Positions 43,755 to 52,328 of a DNA stretch of 64,000 nt are shown here, in pieces (the stretch's first letter is position 1; each line of letters opens with the position of its first letter). The notes below the pieces were generated by a model. That model made no database searches and had not been told where the DNA came from. It worked only from the letters and a program-made list of their open reading frames with translations. Source of the DNA: Thiomicrorhabdus heinhorstiae. Its GTDB lineage: Bacteria; Pseudomonadota; Gammaproteobacteria; Thiomicrospirales; Thiomicrospiraceae. The stretch is taken from contig NZ_JACBGI020000007.1 of NCBI RefSeq assembly GCF_013391765.2, positions 34,583 to 98,582 on the forward strand, in the 5' to 3' direction. The position numbers were made by a program, and so were the translations under genes.

Positions 43755-44522
43755 ATGTCGATGCAAGGTAAAACCGTTTTCATTACGGGTGCGAGCAAGG
43801 GAATCGGGCGAGGGATTGCGACGGAATTCGCCAAGCACGGTGCCAATGTGGCGATAGTGGCACGTGATAAACAAGCTGCTAAGTCGGTTGCCGACGAGCT
43901 GGTATCAAACGGGTATCAAGCCATCGGATTGTCAGCGGATGTTGCCGATAAAGCTTCGCTTGAATCGGCGGTAAATGAAGCTGTTTCAATCTATGGTAGA
44001 GTGGATATTTTATGCGCCAATGCCGGAATTTTTCCTTCGGCCGGTTTAGAAGAGATGACCGAAGCGGATTGGGATATCGTGATGAATACCAATTTGAAGG
44101 GAACACTGTTTAGCGTACAGGCGTGTTTGCCTGAACTGAAAAAATCCGCAGCGGGACGTATTGTCATTACTTCATCGATTACCGGGCCGATTACCGGTTT
44201 TCCGGGCTGGAGTCATTATGGTGCTTCAAAAGCCGGCCAGCTTGGTTTTATTCGAACAGCTGCGATTGAGTTGGCTAAATACGGCATTACGGTGAATGCG
44301 GTTATGCCCGGCAATATCCTGACTGAAGGTTTAGCCGGTATGGGAGATGAGTATTTGGCACAGACGGCAGCGTCTATTCCCTTGAAACGGCTTGGATCGG
44401 TTGAAGATATTGCAAATGCTATGCTCTATTTTGCCTCGGAACAGGCGGGCTATGTGACAGGCCAGACGATCGTTGTCGATGGTGGACAAGTCTTGCCGGA
44501 ATCGATGGAAGCCGTGGGGTAA
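43755..44522 (+). CDS. short-chain dehydrogenase/reductase
   Basis: A 255-aa classical SDR. FITGASKGIGRGIATEFAKHGANVAIVARD (NAD(P) motif), ILCANAGIFPSAG (NNAG-like), ITSSITGPITGFPGWSHYGASKAGQLG with the Ser-Tyr-Lys triad, and VMPGNILTEGLAG are present. It is FabG-like, but cassette context suggests oxidation or reduction of an alcohol/ketone in the same pathway rather than fatty acid synthesis. AAGGAGGG precedes the ATG. 13 bp after the PLP enzyme. Confidence 0.9.
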   Translation: MSMQGKTVFITGASKGIGRGIATEFAKHGANVAIVARDKQAAKSVADELVSNGYQAIGLSADVADKASLESAVNEAVSIYGRVDILCANAGIFPSAGLEEMTEADWDIVMNTNLKGTLFSVQACLPELKKSAAGRIVITSSITGPITGFPGWSHYGASKAGQLGFIRTAAIELAKYGITVNAVMPGNILTEGLAGMGDEYLAQTAASIPLKRLGSVEDIANAMLYFASEQAGYVTGQTIVVDGGQVLPESMEAVG

Positions 44523-44584
44523 TCTTCGCACTTCTTGGCGGGGAAATAATTTATGTTTGAGCGTCCCGCCATTTCAATATGTTT

Positions 44585-44701
44585 TTATAACCATTCTGAC
44601 CAGGCAAGCAGCACGTAGGCGATGCCCAAGCCGACGCTGGTAAAGCTAAGCAGTTCGATAATGAAGTGTTCGATTTTGTGTTGAGTTGTATGGTGTTTCA
44701 T
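44585..44701 (-). CDS. 38-aa single-pass membrane protein
   Basis: ATG 44701 has GAGG about 8 bases upstream. The product begins MKHHTTQHKIEHFIIELLSF and ends with a hydrophobic stretch, GLGIAYVLLAWSEWL, giving one membrane helix preceded by a His-rich, charged N-terminus. The frame ends in TAA at 44585. It is too short for routine calling, so the ribosome binding site and composition are the evidence. The family is not recognised; small membrane subunits of oxidases or transporters look like this. It occupies the otherwise empty 360-bp gap between the SDR and the metalloprotease-like gene. Confidence 0.6.
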   Translation of the reverse strand: MKHHTTQHKIEHFIIELLSFTSVGLGIAYVLLAWSEWL

Positions 44702-44826
44702 GTTCCAGACCTCTATTGTTTGCATTTTTGTACGTGTCTTTCAATTGAGAGTATCTGCAGATGGGTATTTTTCTTGATCTGTTTCGTCAAAAAATATATG
44801 AATTTTCTCTTGGTAAATTAATGGGT

Positions 44827-44853
44827 TAAAGGTTTTATCGCTTCGGCCGATAA
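44827..44853 (+). promoter_or_regulatory. sigma-28 (FliA)-type promoter
   Basis: TAAAGGTT (44827-44834), 11-base spacer (44835-44845), GCCGATAA (44846-44853). It has 7/8 and 8/8 matches to the FliA consensus with exact spacing, about 33 bp before the ATG at 44886. The strongest of the four such sites in the window. Confidence 0.78.
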
Positions 44854-44885
44854 AATGTTTAAAAGCCTGTTTAGAGGGAAGTTGT

Positions 44886-45539
44886 ATGGGAGTTCAAAGT
44901 GTCGAGCAAGCTCAAGCTGCTGTCGTAGCTTATAATGCTGCACCGCAGTCAATTTCTCCTGCGACGACTCAAAGCAATACAGCAAATTCCGTTGGGGATG
45001 GTAAAAGAGAAAATAACGCTTTTGAGGTTTCCAGCCGAGACTCGAATGCTTCGAGTTCAAACGGCCAGGCGCACAATCTGGTCTCCAAGGCGCAGGCCGA
45101 TTCGGATCTTCAGCAAAGTCGCGAAGTCGAGCAAGTTCTCACTCAGCTAAAAGCTCGCGATCTTGAAGTCAGGGCACATGAAGCCGCTCACTTGAATGCT
45201 GCCGGCGGACATGCGCGAGGTGGAATGTCATTCAGTTATCAAACAGGACCAGATGGCCAAAAATACGCGGTTGGTGGCGAAGTCGGTATCGACACATCAC
45301 CGGTTGCCGGCGATCCGCAGAAAACTCTGGATAAAGCCCGGCAGATTCAAGCTGCGGCAATGGCTCCGGCACAACCTTCTTCTCAGGATTTTCGTGTTGC
45401 CGCGCAAGCAATTCAGATGCAGCAGCAGGCTCTAGTCGAAATGAGGCAGATGTCGCAGGAAGAGGCGGGTATGGGTGAGAGGAACGGTTTTGAAGCCCGG
45501 TTAAGTGTTCAGCGGGCGGAAAAGCCCGCTGAAGCTTGA
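44886..45539 (+). CDS. putative metalloprotease (CJM1_0395/SprA-related)
   Basis: A 217-aa protein. The N-terminal 90 residues are low in complexity (Gln/Ser/Asn-rich). The core LKARDLEVRAHEAAHLNAAGGHARGGMSFSYQTGPDGQKYAVGGEVGIDTSPV contains HEAAH, a zinc-protease-like HExxH, and a glycine-rich strand. The tail (about 45 residues) has PAQPSSQDFRVAAQAIQMQQQAL. Proteolysis has not been shown for the family as far as I know. An excellent sigma-28 promoter suggests co-expression with flagellar or chemotaxis genes. AGAGGG lies 8 bases before the ATG. Confidence 0.82.
   Translation: MGVQSVEQAQAAVVAYNAAPQSISPATTQSNTANSVGDGKRENNAFEVSSRDSNASSSNGQAHNLVSKAQADSDLQQSREVEQVLTQLKARDLEVRAHEAAHLNAAGGHARGGMSFSYQTGPDGQKYAVGGEVGIDTSPVAGDPQKTLDKARQIQAAAMAPAQPSSQDFRVAAQAIQMQQQALVEMRQMSQEEAGMGERNGFEARLSVQRAEKPAEA
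45508..45533. terminator. hairpin at the convergent ends of the metalloprotease and ArsR genes
   Basis: TTCAGCGGGC (45508-45517) / GCCCGCTGAA (45524-45533), 10-bp stem with a 6-base loop, inside the last codons of the plus-strand gene and just past the minus-strand stop. No U tract, so termination is uncertain. Confidence 0.35.
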
Positions 45540-45543
45540 AGGT

Positions 45544-45867
45544 TTAAGATTCCGATGCCGGGCAGAAGGTTTCTTGCATGACACCCATTAATTGCAGAAT
45601 ATTGTGATCGCGCACTTTGCATAGAATTTTGCTGCCTTCACGGCGTGATGTAATAATCTCTTTTTCCCTTAAAATGTCGATATGTTGAGAAATATTACTC
45701 TGGGTTGTGCCGACCTGTTTGACGATATCCATGACGGGAAGTTCTTTTTCGCCGATGACGCAAAGAATCTTCAGACGTAGAGGGTGACCCATCGCCTTTA
45801 AGGCTTTGGATGCCTTATTAATATTCTCTTCCTTCATTTCAAAAACATTTGCGTCTAAGTTTTCCAT
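45544..45867 (-). CDS. ArsR-family transcriptional regulator
   Basis: ATG 45867 with a weak GAAG upstream is preferred over an in-frame TTG 24 bases earlier. The protein has 107 aa. The winged helix ALKAMGHPLRLKILCVIGEKELPVMDIVKQVGTTQSNISQHIDILREKEIITSRREGSKILCKV is typical; the DNA-recognition helix is TTQSNISQHIDIL. Only two Cys are present (one in ILCVI, one near the C-terminus), not an ELCVCDL metal motif, so metal sensing is not obvious. Divergent from the processing protease. Confidence 0.9.
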   Translation of the reverse strand: MENLDANVFEMKEENINKASKALKAMGHPLRLKILCVIGEKELPVMDIVKQVGTTQSNISQHIDILREKEIITSRREGSKILCKVRDHNILQLMGVMQETFCPASES

Positions 45868-46044
45868 TATTACTTCTTTACTATATAACAATATTATGAA
45901 TTTCTAGAAGGATTCTAATGAAAAGCGGCCCTTATGTCACTTAAAGTTAATTTATAATGGACAAATAATTTTTTTAGAAAAAATTTTTTATTGGCGGCCG
46001 ATTCAGGCAATAATGGGCTTCAATCGAAAGAAGTGGAGAAAAAA

Positions 46045-47400
46045 GTGGCGTCTTCTGGATTTAAGAAAGCAGTATGGTTAGGTTCCGGTGTGGTTTTAGG
46101 GGCAATGATTGCCGTTGGTTCTACGGTATGGGCTGACAAGGAAACTAATCCGCCACAGACGCCACAAGCCGAAGAGCAGAAAATGACCCTGCCTTTGCAG
46201 GAATTGCGTGCCTTTGTTGAAGTCTATGAGCGCGTCTATCACGATTATGTCGATCAGGTCGACGATAAGAAACTTCTGGAAGGTGCGATCAGCGGAATGC
46301 TATCGAGTCTTGATCCGCACTCCGCCTACCTTCCTCCGACTGACTTTAAAGAGATGGAAGAGCACACCCGCGGTGAATTTGGCGGTCTCGGGATGGAAGT
46401 CGGGATGGAAGACGGCTTTGTTAAGGTCATTTCTCCAATCGACGATACTCCGGCACAAAAAGCCGGGATCAAAGCCGGAGATCTGATTATCAAACTGGGC
46501 AATGAACCGGTTAAGGGTAAGACTCTTAGTGAAGCGGTTAAAATCATGCGCGGCAAGCCGGGTACAAAAATCACCTTAACTGTTGTGCGTGAAGGTGAAG
46601 ACGGGCCGCTTAAGATCGATCTTACCCGTGCTGTGATTAAAGTAAAAAGCGTTAAGCAGCGTCTATTGCCTGACGGTGTCGGTTATGTCCGTATCAGTCA
46701 GTTCCAGATTCGTACCGGTCAGGATTTACAGAATGCGTTAACGACATTGGAAAAAGAGAACGGAGTGCCTTTGAACGGCCTGGTTCTGGATTTACGGAAT
46801 AATCCGGGCGGCGTTTTGAATGCGGCGGTTCAAGTTTCCGATGCATTCCTGAATGACGGTTTGATTGTCTATACCGAAGGGCGTATCAAAAACTCCAAAA
46901 TGCGTTTTGAAGCGGAAGAAGGCGATCTGATGAATGGTAAGCCGATTGTTGTTTTGATCAACGAGGGTTCCGCTTCGGCTTCGGAAATCGTTTCCGGTGC
47001 TTTGCAGGATCAGAAACGCGCGATTATTGTCGGCCGTACCAGTTTCGGTAAAGGCTCGGTACAGACCTTGTTGCAGTTGAATAACGGTGCAGCGATCAAG
47101 GTGACAACTGCTCGTTACTACACTCCATCCGGACGTTCGATTCAAGCGGAAGGTATCGAGCCGGATGTCAAAATCGATTTGGTTAAGGTTGAAAAAGTGA
47201 AGCCGTCCGAATTGGGTAATATCAAAGAAAAAGATTTGAGCGGTCATTTGGAAAATGGTGAAGCGCATGCTGACAAGACTTCCGATAAGGATAAAGCCGA
47301 TAAAGACGTCAAACAGCTTCTGGATAAGGATTATGAGTTGAACGAGGCGTTGCGCATCGCTAAGACTATGATCCTTGCACAAAAAATGCAGGCTAAATAA
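46045..47400 (+). CDS. ctpA: C-terminal processing protease (S41)
   Basis: GTG 46045 is chosen: GGAG is 6 bases upstream and the product then starts with a proper signal peptide (charged KK followed by AVWLGSGVVLGAMIAVG, cleavage near VWA). The frame is open upstream to TTG 45991. Mature protein: PDZ domain (GMEVGMEDGFVKVISPIDDTPAQKAGIKAGDLI), then the Ser/Lys protease core with SASASEIVSGALQD (catalytic Ser) and GKGSVQTLLQL (Lys). The tail is rich in Lys/Asp. It trims periplasmic proteins. Confidence 0.95.
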   Translation: MASSGFKKAVWLGSGVVLGAMIAVGSTVWADKETNPPQTPQAEEQKMTLPLQELRAFVEVYERVYHDYVDQVDDKKLLEGAISGMLSSLDPHSAYLPPTDFKEMEEHTRGEFGGLGMEVGMEDGFVKVISPIDDTPAQKAGIKAGDLIIKLGNEPVKGKTLSEAVKIMRGKPGTKITLTVVREGEDGPLKIDLTRAVIKVKSVKQRLLPDGVGYVRISQFQIRTGQDLQNALTTLEKENGVPLNGLVLDLRNNPGGVLNAAVQVSDAFLNDGLIVYTEGRIKNSKMRFEAEEGDLMNGKPIVVLINEGSASASEIVSGALQDQKRAIIVGRTSFGKGSVQTLLQLNNGAAIKVTTARYYTPSGRSIQAEGIEPDVKIDLVKVEKVKPSELGNIKEKDLSGHLENGEAHADKTSDKDKADKDVKQLLDKDYELNEALRIAKTMILAQKMQAK

Positions 47401-47417
47401 GTTCAAGGAGCAATCCT

Positions 47418-47972
47418 ATGGCAAAAGTATTAGTCCCATTGGCGCAAGGCTGTGAAGAGCTCGAAGCCGTGACTTTGATCGACTTGATGGTTCGCGCAGG
47501 TATAGAGGTGGTTACTGCCAGTCTGGACGACGAGCGTGTGATTACTGCCAGCCGTGGCGTTCAATTGATCGCTCAGACCACTTTGGATCAAGTGCTGGGT
47601 CAGGAATTTGATCTGGTTGTTCTTCCGGGCGGTTTACCGGGGGCTGATTATCTCAATGAGGACCCGCGGATTATCGAGTTATTGCAGCGAACCGTTCAGC
47701 ATGGCGGTTTGTCGGCAGCGATTTGTGCGGCACCGAAGGTGCTGGTCAGTGCCGGATTATTGGATAACCGGGAAGCGACCAGTTATCCGGGAGTCATTGA
47801 TGTAGAACCTGCTCCGGGAATGCAATATCTCGACCTACCGGTAGTCGATGCCGGCTCGGTGCTGACCTCTAAAGGCCCCGGCACGGCAATGGACTTTGCG
47901 CTGATATTGATCGAACGTCTGTGTGGTGCCGAGAAACGCCTGGAAGTCGAGCAGGGATTACAGAGATCCTAG
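47418..47972 (+). CDS. yajL: DJ-1/PfpI family protein (YajL-like)
   Basis: A 184-aa flavodoxin-like protein. VLVPLAQGCEELEAVTLIDLMVRAGIEVVTAS has the conserved Glu; the nucleophile elbow is LSAAICAAPKVLVSAGLL with Cys near residue 105; KGPGTAMDFALILIERL follows. YajL is linked to oxidative-stress protection and covalent chaperone/deglycase activity. 17 bp after the processing protease, so probably co-transcribed. Confidence 0.93.
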   Translation: MAKVLVPLAQGCEELEAVTLIDLMVRAGIEVVTASLDDERVITASRGVQLIAQTTLDQVLGQEFDLVVLPGGLPGADYLNEDPRIIELLQRTVQHGGLSAAICAAPKVLVSAGLLDNREATSYPGVIDVEPAPGMQYLDLPVVDAGSVLTSKGPGTAMDFALILIERLCGAEKRLEVEQGLQRS

Positions 47973-47993
47973 ATTAAAATCAGTATTGATCAA

Positions 47994-48025
47994 AACAACG
48001 GCGGATTTTTCCGCCGTTGTTGTTT
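47994..48025 (+). terminator. Rho-independent-like terminator after yajL
   Basis: AACAACGGCGG (47994-48004) / CCGCCGTTGTT (48011-48021), 11-bp stem with a T-rich loop, followed by a broken T run. It ends the ctpA-yajL unit. Confidence 0.75.
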
Positions 48026-48170
48026 GTGTTGACATGTTTATGCTGCAAATTAATCGGCTTAAAAAGTATTTTTTATTGATTTTTTATCGATAAATGAAAG
48101 AATGCATTAGGAAACGGGTCTTCTGTAATGAACGGGGCTACCGTTTCGATTCATTTCAGAGGGAGAAATT

Positions 48171-48491
48171 ATGATGAAAGCGTTTAATTCAATTACGTCG
48201 ATGTTTGCAGTTGCAGTATTCGGATTTGCTATGTTGGGTACGGTACAAACTGCGGCGGCAGCGGAAAACCCGTTCGGTCTGTCGGCCCAGCAAGATGGCT
48301 TCATGCTATTGGCTTCGGAAAAATGCGGGGCAGGCAAATGCGGAGCGGAAAAACCGGCTCAGAAGTGTGGCGGTGAGCCTGCCAAGAAATGTGGTGCTGA
48401 AAAACCAATGAAATGCGGTGCCGGTAAATGTGGCGGTACTCCTCCGGCAGAGAAGAAATGCGGTGCCGGTAAATGTGGTGGCAGTAAGTAA
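48171..48491 (+). CDS. HvfA/bufferin-like Cys-rich secreted peptide (RiPP metallophore precursor candidate)
   Basis: A 106-aa precursor with GGGAG before the ATG. A Sec signal (VAVFGFAMLGTVQTAAAA, cleavage near residue 31) precedes a leader of about 20 residues (NPFGLSAQQDGFMLLASE) and a C-terminal core with eight Cys, arranged as three KCGAGKCG repeats plus single KCG units. The pattern matches HvfA/bufferin precursors, whose Cys residues are converted to thiooxazole- or oxazolone/thioamide-type metal ligands by DUF692 (MNIO) enzymes with a partner protein. No such enzyme is adjacent here. Metal binding (copper likely in relatives) is inferred. Confidence 0.82.
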   Translation: MMKAFNSITSMFAVAVFGFAMLGTVQTAAAAENPFGLSAQQDGFMLLASEKCGAGKCGAEKPAQKCGGEPAKKCGAEKPMKCGAGKCGGTPPAEKKCGAGKCGGSK

Positions 48492-48523
48492 TCGTTTTTT
48501 CTGATTGACTACCGTATTAAAAG

Positions 48524-48549
48524 CGCCAACGAATTTCGTTGGCGTTTTT
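48524..48549 (+). terminator. Rho-independent terminator after the Cys-rich peptide gene
   Basis: CGCCAACG (48524-48531) / CGTTGGCG (48537-48544), AATTT loop, then five T, G and three T. It isolates the peptide gene as a single-gene unit. Confidence 0.82.
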
Positions 48550-48581
48550 GTTTGGAGATTTTAAAAATATAGAAAAGCTTT

Positions 48582-51500
48582 CTAGGTTTTTTGATCTTTT
48601 TTTCCGTATCCGCCGCCGCCCGGCGTCACCATTCGGAAACGGTCGTGAATCTGCATCTGCAGTGTAACCGTACTCGGCAGGTTTTCTCCTTCAATGTAGC
48701 GGTTATCTTCATAACGAATATGTCGGTGATAACCGGTTTTTCCATTCTTGCCGCCGGCCATACCATAAGGTTCGACTAAGCGGTGGTTGCTTAAAACCGA
48801 CAGGGTCATCGGCTGCAGAAATTCGAACTCGCGAATACAGCCGTTGCCGCCACGATGTTCGCCGTCACCGCCACTGTTTTTACGGATCTCGAACCGATGC
48901 AATCGCACAGGATAGCGGCTTTCGAAAATTTCCGGATCGGTCAGGCGCGAGTTAGTCATATGAGTGTGTACGGCATCGCAACCGTTATAGCCCGGACCGG
49001 CTCCGCTGCCGCCACAGAGGGTTTCGTAATATTGCCATTGCTCGTTACCGAAAGTCAGGTTATTCATTGTGCCTTGCGAGGCAGCCTGAATCTGTAATGC
49101 GGCGTACAGGCAGTCGGTAATAACCTGCGAGGTTTCGACGTTGCCGGCCACCACTGCCGCCGGATAATGCGGATTCAAAATACAGTCGTTCGGCATGCTG
49201 AACTCGACCGGGCGCAGAAAACCGTCATTTAACGGAATCGGCTGGTTAATCAAAGTTCTCAGTACATACAAAGTCGCTGCACGTGTGATCGCGAAAGGCG
49301 CATTAAAATTGTTACTCTGCTGTTTACTGGTTCCGACAAAATCCAAATGGATTTTTTGGCGCTCCAGATCGATTTCGACCTGGATGCATACTTGCGCACC
49401 TTGATCGGTTCGGTAGCAGAATTTTCCTTGGTTAAGATCCTTTAACAGCGCTTTTACCGCTTGTTCCGAGTGGTTCAATGCATGTTGCATATACTGGCTG
49501 ACGGTTTCGGTGCCTTCCTGCTTGCATAGCTCAAGCAAGCCGTTGATTCCTTGCTGGTTGGCGGCGATTTGCGCGTGCAGGTCATTCAGATTTTGCGTCA
49601 GGTTTCTGACCGGATGGTCGGAGTTCAGCAGCGCACTGCGCACGCTTTCTCCCTGAAATTCCCCCTGCCGTACCACGGCAAGGCAATCCAATAAAATGCC
49701 TTCCTGTTCTATATGTGTGCTGTTGGCCGGCATGGAGCCCGGAGTGATGCCGCCGACATCGGCATGATGTCCGCGTGAAGCGACAAAGAAACGGCATTTG
49801 TCGGCAACGAATACAGGGGAGATCAGCGTGATATCCGGCAAATGCGTGCCGCCGGCGTAAGGGTTGTTAATCGCATATACATCGCCTGACTGAAGACCGT
49901 TGCCGATGCGTTGGATCAACGTTTTAACCGATTCACCCATCGAACCGAGATGTACCGGTACGTGCGGCGCATTGGCGATCAATTGTCCTTGCGAGTCGAA
50001 CAGCGCACAGGAAAAATCCAGCCGCTCTTTAATATTGACCGAATGGGCACTTTTCGCCAGAGTCGCTCCCATCTGTTCGGCGATGGCCATAAAACGGTGA
50101 TTGAATAGTGCCAGGCGAACCGCATCGGCTTCATTTTCAAGGCTGGCTTCTTTGTTCTGTGAGTTTGCTATCGCGACTTGCGGTTCGTGTATTAAATGCA
50201 GCTGAGCGCCCTCAATCACTTGTGCCGTCCAGTCGGGAGCTAGGAATAGCGTACCGGTGTCTTCCAAAATCAGTGCGGGACCTTGCAGGCGTTGCTGTCC
50301 GGCAAGTTGATTACGTCGATAGACCGGGATTTCTTGCCACTGGTTACCGATGTAGCAATTTTCCGAGGAGACGGCGGCGGCATCTTCTTCGACAGTTGTG
50401 GCCTCGACTTGGTGCTGCGGAGTTGCGGAAATGGCTTCGACACTGACACTGTTGATAACGATCGGCTGTGCACTGAGTTCGAAACCAAACTGACGAAGAT
50501 GTTCGCGGCGGAAAGCTTGTGCAAGCTGAAGACCGGGAGTGTTGAGGTCGGCTTCAATGTCGATCAGCGTATCACTGCCTTGGTATTGCAGGTGCAAGCG
50601 GATTTGAGTGCTGGCTGCTTGTACGCCTTGCTCTGCCAGAGACTGATGCGCTTCTGAGATCTGTGTCTCAATATCACTGTGAATGTGCTCTATTTCTTGT
50701 AAATGACAATCATAAGCGCGGGTTTTAATCACCCGGCTCTGGGCCAGTCCCATTCCGAAAGCGGATAAGACTCCGGCAAATGGGTGGAGCAGGACCTGGC
50801 GTATACCGAGGCGCTCGGCTACCGCACAGGCATGTTGACCACCGGCACCACCGAAGCTGACCAGTGTATAGTGTTGTAAGTCATGGCCTTTTTGCGTGGA
50901 AATGGTTTTGACTGCATTCGCCATATTTTCGACGGCAATGTCCAGAGCGCCTAGGGCGGTCTCTTCCGGACTCAGGTCCAAGCGGTTTCCGAGCTCGGTA
51001 AAAGCGTCGATCAGACCGTCACGGTCCAGCGGTTGATCGGCATTCGGACCGAAGACTTTCGGAAAATGTTCCGCCTGAATCCGCCCGAGAAAGACATTGC
51101 AATCGGTTACCGTCAGAGGACCGCCGCGTCGATAACTTCGCGGTCCAGGCAGCGCTCCGGCCGAATGCGGGCCGACATGCAATTCACCGTGCATGTCTTC
51201 CAGTATCGAACCGCCACCGGCTGCGACGGTATGGATATCCAGCATCGGCACGCGAACCGGAAGGCTGTCAATTTCGCTATCGAAACTGCGTTCCAACTGG
51301 CCTGCATAATGAGAGACGTCGGTGGAGGTACCACCCATATCAAAGCCGATAATGCGCTGGTGTCCGGCTTGAGCTGCCGTCGTCACAGCGCCGATAATGC
51401 CTCCCGCCGGGCCGGACAGCAGAGCATCCTTGCCACTGAAGACTTCCGCCGAGGCCAGACCTCCGTGAGATTGCATAAATCGCAGATCGACCCCAGGAAG

Positions 51501-52190
51501 TTGCGAAGCTACCTGATCGACGTAACGTTTCAGGATAGGACTAAGGTAAGCATCCATTACGCAGGTACGGCCGCGAGCGATGTATTTAATCAAAGGCGAG
51601 CTTTCGGCCGAAGTGGATATTTGCGCAAAACCGACTTCTTTTGCCCAGGCCGCGATCTGCTGCTCATGCCGGGGATTAAGGTAGGCATGCAGCAGAACCA
51701 CGGCAATTGCTTGATAGCCCTGCTGTTTAAGCGTTTGCAGCGCTGCGATGACTTCCGGTTTGTCGAGGGCTTCGATTTCCTTGCCGCTGGCATCCATTCG
51801 CCCGGAGATTTCGACACTGGTTTGATAGAGGGCTTCCGGCAATTGAATATCCAGAGCAAAGATGTCCGGGCGATTCTGATAGCCGATTTTAAGTGCGTCG
51901 GCAAAGCCGCGATGAGTGACAAGAGCGACCGCTTCGCCTTTACGTTCCAATAAAGCATTCGTGGCGACTGTGGTGCCCATTTTGACGCAGTCGATCCGTT
52001 CTACCGGGATTTTTTCTCCGGGAGCAACCTGCAAAAAATGTGCGATGCCGGCGACTGCCGCATCGTCATATTGCTCCGGATTGACCGAAAGAAGTTTGTG
52101 GGTATGCAGTTTGCCGTCAGGATCGCGGGCAACCAGATCGGTAAAGGTGCCACCTCGATCGACCCAGAATTGCCAAGTTTTTTGGGACAT
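48582..52190 (-). CDS. 5-oxoprolinase / hydantoinase (fused A and B)
   Basis: A 1202-aa cytoplasmic enzyme of full eukaryotic-OPLAH-like length. N-terminal hydantoinase A part: [19 protein letters not shown] (ATP-binding start), [18 protein letters not shown] and [16 protein letters not shown]-terminal hydantoinase B part: [49 protein letters not shown], and [16 protein letters not shown]. It hydrolyses 5-oxoproline to glutamate with ATP, completing gamma-glutamyl recycling that could feed glutathione synthesis; hydantoin specificity is the alternative. Divergent from yihY. Confidence 0.93.
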   Translation of the reverse strand: MSQKTWQFWVDRGGTFTDLVARDPDGKLHTHKLLSVNPEQYDDAAVAGIAHFLQVAPGEKIPVERIDCVKMGTTVATNALLERKGEAVALVTHRGFADALKIGYQNRPDIFALDIQLPEALYQTSVEISGRMDASGKEIEALDKPEVIAALQTLKQQGYQAIAVVLLHAYLNPRHEQQIAAWAKEVGFAQISTSAESSPLIKYIARGRTCVMDAYLSPILKRYVDQVASQLPGVDLRFMQSHGGLASAEVFSGKDALLSGPAGGIIGAVTTAAQAGHQRIIGFDMGGTSTDVSHYAGQLERSFDSEIDSLPVRVPMLDIHTVAAGGGSILEDMHGELHVGPHSAGALPGPRSYRRGGPLTVTDCNVFLGRIQAEHFPKVFGPNADQPLDRDGLIDAFTELGNRLDLSPEETALGALDIAVENMANAVKTISTQKGHDLQHYTLVSFGGAGGQHACAVAERLGIRQVLLHPFAGVLSAFGMGLAQSRVIKTRAYDCHLQEIEHIHSDIETQISEAHQSLAEQGVQAASTQIRLHLQYQGSDTLIDIEADLNTPGLQLAQAFRREHLRQFGFELSAQPIVINSVSVEAISATPQHQVEATTVEEDAAAVSSENCYIGNQWQEIPVYRRNQLAGQQRLQGPALILEDTGTLFLAPDWTAQVIEGAQLHLIHEPQVAIANSQNKEASLENEADAVRLALFNHRFMAIAEQMGATLAKSAHSVNIKERLDFSCALFDSQGQLIANAPHVPVHLGSMGESVKTLIQRIGNGLQSGDVYAINNPYAGGTHLPDITLISPVFVADKCRFFVASRGHHADVGGITPGSMPANSTHIEQEGILLDCLAVVRQGEFQGESVRSALLNSDHPVRNLTQNLNDLHAQIAANQQGINGLLELCKQEGTETVSQYMQHALNHSEQAVKALLKDLNQGKFCYRTDQGAQVCIQVEIDLERQKIHLDFVGTSKQQSNNFNAPFAITRAATLYVLRTLINQPIPLNDGFLRPVEFSMPNDCILNPHYPAAVVAGNVETSQVITDCLYAALQIQAASQGTMNNLTFGNEQWQYYETLCGGSGAGPGYNGCDAVHTHMTNSRLTDPEIFESRYPVRLHRFEIRKNSGGDGEHRGGNGCIREFEFLQPMTLSVLSNHRLVEPYGMAGGKNGKTGYHRHIRYEDNRYIEGENLPSTVTLQMQIHDRFRMVTPGGGGYGKKDQKT

Positions 52191-52328
52191 AAATCAACAT
52201 CGTTTAGAATAGGAATGCCCGCTATTATAGCGAAATCTCGGCGAGATGCCTGGAACAGCGGGTACAAGGGAACAGCACAAGCGTGCGACAAGAAAAAGCG
52301 GCTACTTGGTAGCTTGAAGGAACAGCGC

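Noticed and set aside
44818..45060. An 80-aa minus-strand frame across the sigma-28 promoter and metalloprotease start.
   Set aside because: It is antisense to a well-supported gene, has no convincing ribosome binding site and its sequence (NSKHSSLGWKPQKRYFLFY) looks like a shadow of the plus-strand gene.
52038..52328. A longer N-terminus for YihY starting inside the oxoprolinase gene.
   Set aside because: That part is antisense to conserved oxoprolinase sequence; ATG 52329 has a ribosome binding site and matches the family start.
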